From: Deinococcus sp. | Lineage (GTDB): Bacteria; Deinococcota; Deinococci; Deinococcales; Deinococcaceae | Direction: 5' to 3' | Assembly (NCBI RefSeq): GCF_030523985.1 | Contig: NZ_JAUNHK010000003.1 | Coordinates: 50,790 to 57,054, forward strand | Length of the DNA: 6,265 nucleotides | Shown: positions 1 to 5,030 of the stretch, piece after piece | How positions within the stretch are numbered: the stretch's first letter is position 1 | Layout: each line of letters opens with the position of its first letter | The notes under the pieces: model-generated | What the model saw: the letters and a program-made list of their open reading frames with translations, nothing else | What the model was told of the DNA's origin: nothing | The model's database searches: none | Position numbers and translations under genes: made by a program

Positions 1-359
1 CCCCATTTGGGATGCAGGAAGACCACGCGGGTGCCGTGCAGGCCGGGGCCGGGCTGGGCCGACAAAAACTGCGCTCCGCCCTCCTGAAGGCGCTTCATCT
101 CGGCGTCCACGCTCTCTACGCGGTAGGCGGTGTGGTGCAGACCGGGGCGATTTTTCTCCAAGTATTTGGCGATGGCCGAGTCGGGGCGCATCGGCTCCAG
201 CAGTTCCACCATGGACTCGCCCACCCGGAACACCCGCACCTTGACGCCCTGCGCCTCCACGATTTCGTCTGCGCCCTCTGGCACGAAGCCCAGCGCCAGG
301 TAGGGTGCACTCCCCACGTCCAGATTCGGCGTGGCGATGCCGATGTGGTCAAGAATCAT
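1..359 (-). CDS. mce: Methylmalonyl-CoA epimerase (VOC family), 3' end cut off by the window
   Basis: This gene reads leftward from ATG at 359 and stays open to the window edge, giving 119 visible residues of a family usually about 135-145 long, so only the C-terminal strand is missing. The family interconverts (R)- and (S)-methylmalonyl-CoA in the cytosol, linking propionyl-CoA breakdown to succinyl-CoA through the B12-dependent mutase. The protein opens MILDHIGIATPNLD, with the first metal-ligand His at residue 5. It then has VELLEP (51-56), DSAIAKYLEK (60-69), GLHHTAYRVE (73-82, with the second ligand His) and GTRVVFLHPK (109-118), which are epimerase signatures and not generic glyoxalase ones. 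The last family ligand, a C-terminal Glu, would lie outside the window. There is no Shine-Dalgarno sequence; a TAAGCT -10 box ends six bases before the ATG, so the mRNA is probably leaderless. Divergent from plsY. Seen: motifs. Inferred: substrate. Confidence 0.88.
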   Translation of the reverse strand, partial: MILDHIGIATPNLDVGSAPYLALGFVPEGADEIVEAQGVKVRVFRVGESMVELLEPMRPDSAIAKYLEKNRPGLHHTAYRVESVDAEMKRLQEGGAQFLSAQPGPGLHGTRVVFLHPKW

Positions 360-365
360 AAGGAC

Positions 366-371
366 AGCTTA
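366..371 (-). promoter_or_regulatory. -10 box of a leaderless promoter for the epimerase gene
   Basis: On the minus strand TAAGCT fits TANNNT. It is followed by six bases and then the ATG at 359, so transcription should begin at or next to the start codon. No convincing -35 is visible at the usual distance; the hexamer 17 bases upstream reads AGGGTT. The same six-base spacing recurs at plsY and at the asd leader peptide, which strengthens the call. Confidence 0.55.
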
Positions 372-468
372 GCGAAAAGCACTTGCAAAACCCTGTCTTT
401 TTGTCCTGACGACTGTGGGGCGGGGTGGACGCAGTTCAGATCTGCCGAGCAGGGGCGCGAATCGGCAT

Positions 469-474
469 TAAACT
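469..474 (+). promoter_or_regulatory. -10 box of a leaderless promoter for plsY
   Basis: TAAACT fits TANNNT and ends six bases before the GTG at 481. No Shine-Dalgarno sequence precedes that GTG, so the mRNA is probably leaderless. A recognisable -35 is lacking. The small palindrome CAGATCTG at 437-444 lies upstream of the -35 position, but nothing shows it is an operator. Confidence 0.5.
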
Positions 475-480
475 CGTGGC

Positions 481-1080
481 GTGACCCCGCTTGCCCTCCT
501 GGCCGCTCTGCTTTCCTACTTCATCGGCTCCGTTCCGGCGGCGGCCTGGGTCGCACGGGCGCGGGGTGTGGATATTCGCAAGGTGGGCAGCGGCAACAGT
601 GGAGCCACCAACGTGCTGCGCTCGCTCGGCAAGGGCCCGGCGCTGATGGTCGCCATCTTCGACATTTTCAAAGGGGTGCTGGCGGTGCTGCTCGCCCGGC
701 TGCTGGGCCTCGGCGAACCCTGGGCGGCGCTGTGTGGCGTGCTGGCGGTCATCGGGCACAACTTCAGCCCGTTCCTGAAGTTTCGGGGCGGCAAGGGCGT
801 GGCGACCAGTTTCGGCGTCATCGCCATCCTCGACCCGGTGGTGGGGCTGAGCGCTTTCGTCCTCGCCATCTTCTGCATGTGGCTGACCCGCTTCGTCAGT
901 GCGGGCAGCATCATGGGCGCCGCCGCCGTCACCGCGCTCGTGCTGGTGCTGCCGCGCCCGGACTGGAACCGCGCCGCCGTCATCTTTCTGGCGGCCCTGC
1001 TGATTTGGCAACACCGCGAAAATGTCCGCAAGTTGCAGTCGGGCACCGAGCGCCGTCTGGGAGAAAAGGCGACGGGCTGA
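481..1080 (+). CDS. plsY: Acyl-phosphate glycerol-3-phosphate acyltransferase PlsY
   Basis: PlsY is an integral membrane enzyme that transfers an acyl chain from acyl-phosphate (made by PlsX) to the sn-1 position of glycerol-3-phosphate, giving lysophosphatidic acid, the first committed step of phospholipid synthesis. The 199-residue product matches the usual family length of about 190-215. All three loop motifs are present. The first is GSGNSGATNVLRSLG at 36-50. The glycine-rich substrate loop GHNFSPFLKFRGGKGVAT is at 92-109. The third, HRENVRKLQSGTERRLG, is at 178-194. Hydrophobic segments fall near 3-26, 53-75, 82-92, 112-135, 141-158 and 164-176. GTG at 481 is chosen because the family begins right at the first helix with a short lead (here TPLALLAALLSYFIGS) and because a -10 box sits six bases upstream. 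Overlapping long frames in this stretch are GC-driven shadows. No terminator is evident after it. Confidence 0.95.
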   Translation: MTPLALLAALLSYFIGSVPAAAWVARARGVDIRKVGSGNSGATNVLRSLGKGPALMVAIFDIFKGVLAVLLARLLGLGEPWAALCGVLAVIGHNFSPFLKFRGGKGVATSFGVIAILDPVVGLSAFVLAIFCMWLTRFVSAGSIMGAAAVTALVLVLPRPDWNRAAVIFLAALLIWQHRENVRKLQSGTERRLGEKATG

Positions 1081-1103
1081 GGGCCAAGCGGGGCGACTGT
1101 ACT

Positions 1104-1133
1104 TTCAAAACCGGGGCGTGGGGACGCTATGCT
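1104..1133 (+). promoter_or_regulatory. Possible promoter for the 99-residue CxxC protein gene
   Basis: A TTCAAA hexamer at 1104-1109 and TATGCT (TANNNT) at 1128-1133 are separated by 18 bases. The predicted start would leave an untranslated leader of about 70 bases before the ATG at 1210. An in-frame ATG at 1129 lies inside this -10 box, which argues against using it as the start codon. Confidence 0.35.
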
Positions 1134-1209
1134 GGCCTTCCTCAATCCCTCATCCTGGGGCCGCCCTCTTGCGGCTGGCCCGGCGTTCGCCCCTACCTAC
1201 GGAGTCCAC

Positions 1210-1509
1210 ATGCCCGTCATCATTCGGATCTACGGTAAAGAAGCCACTTTCTCCCAGGGCTGCTGGGACTGCGAGGACGAATCCATCCGGGCGCTGCTTC
1301 AGGCGTTGGCTGACCCCCGCGCCCGCACGCTGGAGGAAGAAGAAAAGCACGGCCTGTACGCGGCGGGACGCTACGGCGGCCTGATTTTGCTGCGTGGCGA
1401 GTGGCAGAGCGCCCCCCACCCCGAACCCGAAATCCGCATGGAGGACATCGCCCCCGCTGGGCATCCCGAAAAGGCCGGATGGCTGGGGTTTCTCCGCAAA
1501 CGCTCCTGA
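1210..1509 (+). CDS. Hypothetical 99-residue protein with a CxxC motif
   Basis: I do not recognise this protein. It begins MPVIIRIYGKEATF, which looks like a beta strand. A Cys-Trp-Asp-Cys motif follows at residues 18-21, suggesting a thiol pair or half of a metal site. A predicted helix around 24-38 comes next, then the acidic patch LEEEEKHG (41-48), a second strand region GGLILLRGEW (56-65) and a basic tail ending in RKRS. There is no signal peptide or membrane segment, so it is probably cytosolic. An in-frame ATG at 1129 would add 27 residues. The ATG at 1210 is preferred because GGAG at 1201-1204 sits five bases before it, while 1129 lies inside a likely -10 box. It stands alone between plsY and the asd promoter, 130 bases after plsY. 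Codon use matches its neighbours, so it is probably a real gene, perhaps restricted to Deinococcus (inference). Confidence 0.75.
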   Translation: MPVIIRIYGKEATFSQGCWDCEDESIRALLQALADPRARTLEEEEKHGLYAAGRYGGLILLRGEWQSAPHPEPEIRMEDIAPAGHPEKAGWLGFLRKRS

Positions 1510-1531
1510 ACAGGGATGGGAGGATAGCCGC

Positions 1532-1560
1532 TTGACCCCCCGCGCCCCAGCCTTTAGGCT
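1532..1560 (+). promoter_or_regulatory. Promoter of the asd leader transcript
   Basis: TTGACC at 1532-1537 and TAGGCT at 1555-1560 are separated by exactly 17 bases, the best sigma-70-type promoter in the window. Six bases after the -10 comes ATG at 1567, so the transcript should begin at or beside that A and be leaderless for the short peptide. It lies upstream of the terminator at 1615-1646, so transcripts reaching asd must read through that terminator. Confidence 0.75.
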
Positions 1561-1566
1561 GACGCC

Positions 1567-1593
1567 ATGACCTGTGCCACTGCGACTCCCTGA
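1567..1593 (+). CDS. Threonine-rich leader peptide of the asd attenuator (MTCATATP)
   Basis: This is an eight-codon reading frame: ATG ACC TGT GCC ACT GCG ACT CCC TGA. Three of the eight codons encode threonine (1570-1572, 1579-1581, 1585-1587); there are no lysine codons, and the only methionine is the start. Translation would begin at the very 5' end of the mRNA because the -10 box ends at 1560. Asd makes the common precursor of threonine, methionine and lysine. A ribosome slowed at Thr codons is therefore the expected sensor, as for the long Thr/Ile-rich thrL peptide of enteric bacteria. The frame is too short for any coding statistic. The call rests on position, composition and the downstream hairpins. 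Confidence 0.6.
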   Translation: MTCATATP

Positions 1594-1614
1594 AGGCGGT
1601 GTCCGTTGTGGCAG

Positions 1615-1646
1615 CCGCCCCGCAAGACATGCGTGGGCGGTTTTTT
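1615..1646 (+). terminator. Intrinsic terminator (attenuator) between the asd promoter and asd
   Basis: CCGCCC at 1615-1620 pairs with GGGCGG at 1635-1640, and CGC at 1621-1623 pairs with GCG at 1631-1633, with T1634 bulged and a seven-base loop. Six T follow at 1641-1646. The asd Shine-Dalgarno sequence starts at 1650, leaving no room for a promoter between the terminator and the gene, so this must be a conditional terminator and not just the end of the upstream gene. Confidence 0.85.
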
Positions 1647-1658
1647 ATTGGAGGAAAG

Positions 1659-2663
<1,005 letters not shown>

Positions 2664-2687
2664 GTCGCCGTGAGCGGCAAGAGGGCT

Positions 2688-2712
2688 GGGGCAAGGGCTC
2701 CGGCCCCTTTTT
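2688..2712 (+). terminator. Intrinsic terminator after asd
   Basis: GGGGC at 2688-2692 pairs with GCCCC at 2703-2707, and GG/CC pairing inside the loop is possible. Five T follow at 2708-2712. It lies 25 bases after the asd stop and separates asd from the rhomboid-family gene. Confidence 0.75.
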
Positions 2713-2733
2713 CGTTTGCCCCTTATCGCCGTT

Positions 2734-2765
2734 TTGACCTCCGCCTCATCCGCTTCCGGCAGACT
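2734..2765 (+). promoter_or_regulatory. Tentative promoter for the rhomboid-family gene
   Basis: TTGACC at 2734-2739 resembles a -35. CAGACT at 2760-2765 matches TANNNT except for its first base and ends exactly six bases before ATG 2772, as in the clearer leaderless promoters here. The 20-base spacer is long. The call is supported mainly by the lack of any Shine-Dalgarno sequence before the ATG and by the terminator just upstream. Confidence 0.3.
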
Positions 2766-2771
2766 GTAGAC

Positions 2772-3401
2772 ATGAGCCGCCCCACGCGCCCTTCTCCCTC
2801 TCCCATCGCTCCGGGCAAGCCCCAGATTCGCGGCGCGGCAGGCATGACGGCGGCCCTGATGGCGGTGATGTGGGGCCAGGAAATCGCCGACCAGTTCGTA
2901 TTCGGGCAGCAGCTCGACAGCTACGGCATCTCGCCGCGTGAAGCGGGAACGTTCTGGCACATCTGGACCGCACCCTTTCTGCACGCGGACTTCGCACACC
3001 TCGTCGCCAACAGCGTGCCGCTGGCGGTGCTGGCCTTCATGACCGCCGTGCGCTCGGTCAGCCGCTTTGTGATGGCGACGGCCATCATCGCGCTGATCGG
3101 CGGCGGGCTGGTCTGGCTGCTGGGGCGCGGCGACAGCAACCACCTGGGGGCCAGCGAACTGGTGTTCGGCTACCTCGCCTACCTGCTCGGCGTGGGGTGG
3201 TGGGAGCGTACCCCCGTCGCCATCGTCATCGCGGTCATCGCGTTTGCGCTCTACGGCGGGATTCTGTGGGGCGTGCTGCCCAGCAACCCCAACGTTTCCT
3301 GGGAAGCGCACCTGTTCGGCTTCATCGGCGGTCTGGTCGCGGCGGCCCTGCTGCACCGCACGGCGCGCCCGGCCCGGCGACCCGGTAGCCCATTCGTCTG
3401 A
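2772..3401 (+). CDS. Rhomboid-family intramembrane serine protease-like protein
   Basis: This is a polytopic inner-membrane protein of 209 residues, the compact six-helix size. Residues 1-20 are Pro/Ser-rich and cytosolic-looking. A hydrophobic helix spans about 22-36, the family signature HADFAHLVAN is at 71-80 (in rhomboids this is the H-x-x-x-x-HL-x-x-N of helix 2), and further helices lie near 80-92, 99-117, 126-142, 148-167 and 180-195. The presumed catalytic Ser is residue 128 in HLGASELVFG, and the His partner is residue 180 in SWEAHLFGFIGG. Rhomboids cleave membrane-embedded segments of other proteins. One oddity is that the residue after the Ser is Glu where most active rhomboids have Gly (GxSG). 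A frame extending upstream to GTG 2670 would run through the asd terminator, so ATG 2772 is chosen. The substrate is unknown. Confidence 0.85.
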   Translation: MSRPTRPSPSPIAPGKPQIRGAAGMTAALMAVMWGQEIADQFVFGQQLDSYGISPREAGTFWHIWTAPFLHADFAHLVANSVPLAVLAFMTAVRSVSRFVMATAIIALIGGGLVWLLGRGDSNHLGASELVFGYLAYLLGVGWWERTPVAIVIAVIAFALYGGILWGVLPSNPNVSWEAHLFGFIGGLVAAALLHRTARPARRPGSPFV

Positions 3402-3489
3402 ACCGCGTGACTTCGTTGTGAGAACAAACCTGTCAGACTACCCGGCGTCGTGTTGTGGTTCCTGTGACCCGAAGTGACCGAGGCTACCG

Positions 3490-4320
3490 ATGCGTTGTGA
3501 AATCCGACATACCACCGAGTATCACTACCCCGAACCCGCCTGGGATTCGTTCAACGAGGTGAGACTCCACCCCATGCAGGAAGTGCGCCAGACCCTGCGC
3601 TCCTTCCACCTGGACGTGACGCCCGAAGCCCAGATTTCCTCTCACCGGGACTATTTCGGCTCGCTGGTTCACCATGTCCACGTTCACGAAGCGCACAGGC
3701 ACCTCCGTATCGAGGCGCAGGCGATGGTGGACACCCACCCGATCACGCTGCCGCTGCCCGCGCCGCTGAGCGTGATAGACGGCCAAGTTCGCAGGCAGCA
3801 CATGGAATTTCTGGTGCCGTGCCCCCGCGTGCCGCGCGGCGACTGGCCCGAGGTGTTCGGCGTCACTCGCCCCGGCCCCGACGACGACCTGCCGGACTTT
3901 CTGCTCAACCTCAACGGCTTCTTGCACGACAAATTCGTGTACGACGGCAAGGCGACCACCGTGAACACCCCACTGGCCGAGTTCGCGCAGCATGGGCGCG
4001 GCGTCTGCCAGGACTTTACCCAGGCCATGCTGGGCATCCTGCGTCAACTGGGCATCCCGGCGCGGTATGTCAGCGGCTACCTCTACAACGGCGGCGGCAT
4101 GCTCGGCGCGGACGCCACCCACGCCTGGGTCGAGGCCCTGATTCCCGGTTACGGCTGGCTGGGCTACGACCCCACCAACGATTGTCTGGCGGGCGAAAAG
4201 CACATCAAAATCGGGCACGGACGCGAGTACAGCGACGTTTCTCCAGTGCGCGGCACCTACTACGGCGGGGGCAAGGGCCGCATGAACGTGGCGGTGCATG
4301 TGTACAGCCCACAGGTCTAA
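3490..4320 (+). CDS. Transglutaminase-like cysteine protease-fold protein
   Basis: The 276-residue product has the bacterial two-part layout. An N-terminal beta domain (about 1-90) shows the conserved pattern YHYPEPAWDSFNEVRLHP (11-28), then SHRDYFGSLVHHVHVHEAH (51-69). The transglutaminase core follows at about 135-235. The catalytic triad is visible: Cys173 in GRGVCQDFTQAM, His211 in DATHAWVEAL and Asp227 in LGYDPTND. Such proteins are thought to be papain-like peptidases or amide-bond enzymes, but bacterial members mostly lack a known substrate. There is no signal peptide, so it is probably cytosolic. GAGG at 3480-3483, six bases before the ATG, supports the start. A weak promoter (TTGTGA at 3416-3421, TACCCG at 3439-3444) is possible in the 88-base gap after the rhomboid gene. 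The partners often found with this family (alpha-E and circularly permuted ATP-grasp proteins) are not in view. Confidence 0.9.
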   Translation: MRCEIRHTTEYHYPEPAWDSFNEVRLHPMQEVRQTLRSFHLDVTPEAQISSHRDYFGSLVHHVHVHEAHRHLRIEAQAMVDTHPITLPLPAPLSVIDGQVRRQHMEFLVPCPRVPRGDWPEVFGVTRPGPDDDLPDFLLNLNGFLHDKFVYDGKATTVNTPLAEFAQHGRGVCQDFTQAMLGILRQLGIPARYVSGYLYNGGGMLGADATHAWVEALIPGYGWLGYDPTNDCLAGEKHIKIGHGREYSDVSPVRGTYYGGGKGRMNVAVHVYSPQV

Positions 4321-4340
4321 AGCCAAGCACTGAAAAGACG

Positions 4341-4380
4341 CCAAAAGAAAGGAAGCCGAACCCGCGAAGAGTCCGGCTTC
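4341..4380. terminator. Bidirectional terminator between convergent genes
   Basis: GAAGCCG at 4352-4358 and CGGCTTC at 4374-4380 form a perfect seven-base stem with a 15-base loop. Read leftward, the stem is followed by the T-rich run CTTTCTTTT (4351 to 4343), suited to ending the Yip1-family transcript. Read rightward only TTCCC follows, so termination of the transglutaminase transcript is probably weaker. Confidence 0.7.
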
Positions 4381-4399
4381 TTCCCGCTGCCTTGCGGCT

Positions 4400-4957
4400 T
4401 CAGCCCAGCAGCCACGCGCCGACAAGCAGGTAGGCCAGCGCCGAGAGCACCAGCGTCACGCCCGCCGGGACGGGGTCGCGCAGGTTCATGCTGGACTGCA
4501 CCGCCAGAAAGCCGAAGAAGGCGAGCAGCAGCGAGATGATAGGCCCGACCACCAGCCAGCCCAGCAGCGGAATCAGGCCCAGCAGCGAGCCGAGAATGCT
4601 GAGCGGCACAAAAAACAGCGCGAAGGTGTAGGCCACCTCGGGATAAGTTCCGGTGCCCCGGAACAGGCCGCGCCCAATCAGGTAGACGGCCCCGGTAAAC
4701 ACCAGAAATTGCAGCGGAATGGCAATCAGGCGCGAGACCAACTGGCCCCAGAAGGTCACGTCGCTGTGAAAGACGGAAAAAAGGGCACCAACCATGCCGG
4801 ACACCACCGCCGCCACCAGCACGTACAGCAGGGCGCTGGCGACCCCGCCCCGGCGCTCGAAACGCTCGAAGGTCTGGGAGGCGGGGCGGGCAAGGACGGC
4901 GGTACTCTGGGCGAACATGTCGGCCACGCGGGCGGTGGGTTCAGTCGTGCGGGTCAT
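4400..4957 (-). CDS. Yip1-family (YIP1-domain) integral membrane protein
   Basis: The 185-residue protein has a soluble N-terminus of about 38 residues that includes the phrase ARPASQTFERFERRGG (23-38). Five hydrophobic segments follow near 39-62, 72-96, 108-130, 132-152 and 163-184. The loop FRGTGTYPEVAYTFALF at 99-115 is the family's most telling stretch, with a GTY followed by an AY at the start of a helix. Bacterial Yip1-domain proteins are membrane proteins of unknown role; the eukaryotic relatives work in vesicle traffic. ATG 4957 is preceded by GGAG at 4960-4963, with only two bases between. ATG at residue 14 is a possible alternative start. It follows the MscS-like gene by 73 bases on the same strand and is probably cotranscribed, which hints at a membrane-related function (inference). 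Confidence 0.75.
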   Translation of the reverse strand: MTRTTEPTARVADMFAQSTAVLARPASQTFERFERRGGVASALLYVLVAAVVSGMVGALFSVFHSDVTFWGQLVSRLIAIPLQFLVFTGAVYLIGRGLFRGTGTYPEVAYTFALFFVPLSILGSLLGLIPLLGWLVVGPIISLLLAFFGFLAVQSSMNLRDPVPAGVTLVLSALAYLLVGAWLLG

Positions 4958-4967
4958 GTCTCCAGTA

Positions 4968-5001
4968 CGGGGGCAGCGGGCCAGAAGTTGCGCGGCCCCC
5001 G
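4968..5001 (-). repeat. Intercistronic hairpin just upstream of the Yip1-family gene
   Basis: CGGGGGC at 4968-4974 and GCCCCCG at 4995-5001 form a perfect seven-base stem. It extends inward after one A-G mismatch by GCG (4976-4978) with CGC (4991-4993), leaving a 12-base loop. In the minus-strand transcript it ends four bases before the GGAG that serves the Yip1-family start. No U-tract follows, so it is not a standard intrinsic terminator. Confidence 0.55.
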
Positions 5002-5014
5002 CTTGAGCGCGTCT

Positions 5015-5028
5015 TGAGCCTCGGCTCA
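5015..5028 (-). repeat. 14-base near-palindrome just after the mscS-like stop codon
   Basis: TGAGCC and GGCTCA are separated by two bases and lie two bases beyond the stop codon of the mechanosensitive channel gene. No T-run follows. It could be an RNA 3'-end stabiliser or processing signal, or a chance palindrome in GC-rich DNA. Confidence 0.4.
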
Positions 5029-5030
5029 GT

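Larger units (their letters stand above)
1567..1646 (+). promoter_or_regulatory. Ribosome-mediated transcription attenuator upstream of asd
   Basis: Three mutually exclusive pairings can be drawn in the leader RNA. (1) Pre-emptor: TGCCAC at 1575-1580, inside the peptide codons, with GTGGCA at 1608-1613. (2) Antiterminator: GGCGGTGTC at 1595-1603 with GGCA at 1610-1613 and CCGCC at 1615-1619, G1614 bulged, one G-U pair and a six-base loop. (3) Terminator: 1615-1640 followed by a T-run. A ribosome stalled at the middle Thr codon (1579) would cover the pre-emptor arm and leave 1595-1603 free, favouring the antiterminator. A ribosome reaching the stop at 1591 would cover 1595-1599 and let the terminator form. 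Pairings are read by eye; no energies were computed. Confidence 0.6.

Noticed and set aside
361..407. AGGACA at 361-366 and TGTCCT at 402-407, with CTGTC between them, as an operator near the epimerase promoter
   Set aside because: The arms are only six bases with 35 bases between them, and no known regulator site matches. Chance is likely.
1081..1103. Terminator directly after plsY
   Set aside because: The G/C-rich bases offer only short, weak pairings and no T-run follows.
12..1238. 408-codon plus-strand open frame spanning the epimerase gene, the divergent promoter region and plsY
   Set aside because: It runs antisense to the epimerase and out of frame through plsY, its protein is low-complexity Arg/Gly/Ala-rich, and both underlying genes have clear family motifs. 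It is a GC-rich shadow frame.
3416..3439. TGTGA at 3417-3421 as half of a CRP-type site
   Set aside because: The required TCACA half-site is absent at the right spacing.
3464..3479. Tandem GTGACC at 10-base spacing before the transglutaminase-like gene
   Set aside because: Two short copies only; not enough to claim a repeat or binding site.
3484..4425. 313-codon minus-strand frame opposite the transglutaminase-like gene
   Set aside because: The plus-strand frame carries the full Cys-His-Asp triad and a good ribosome binding site. The antisense translation shows no domain and would cross the bidirectional terminator.
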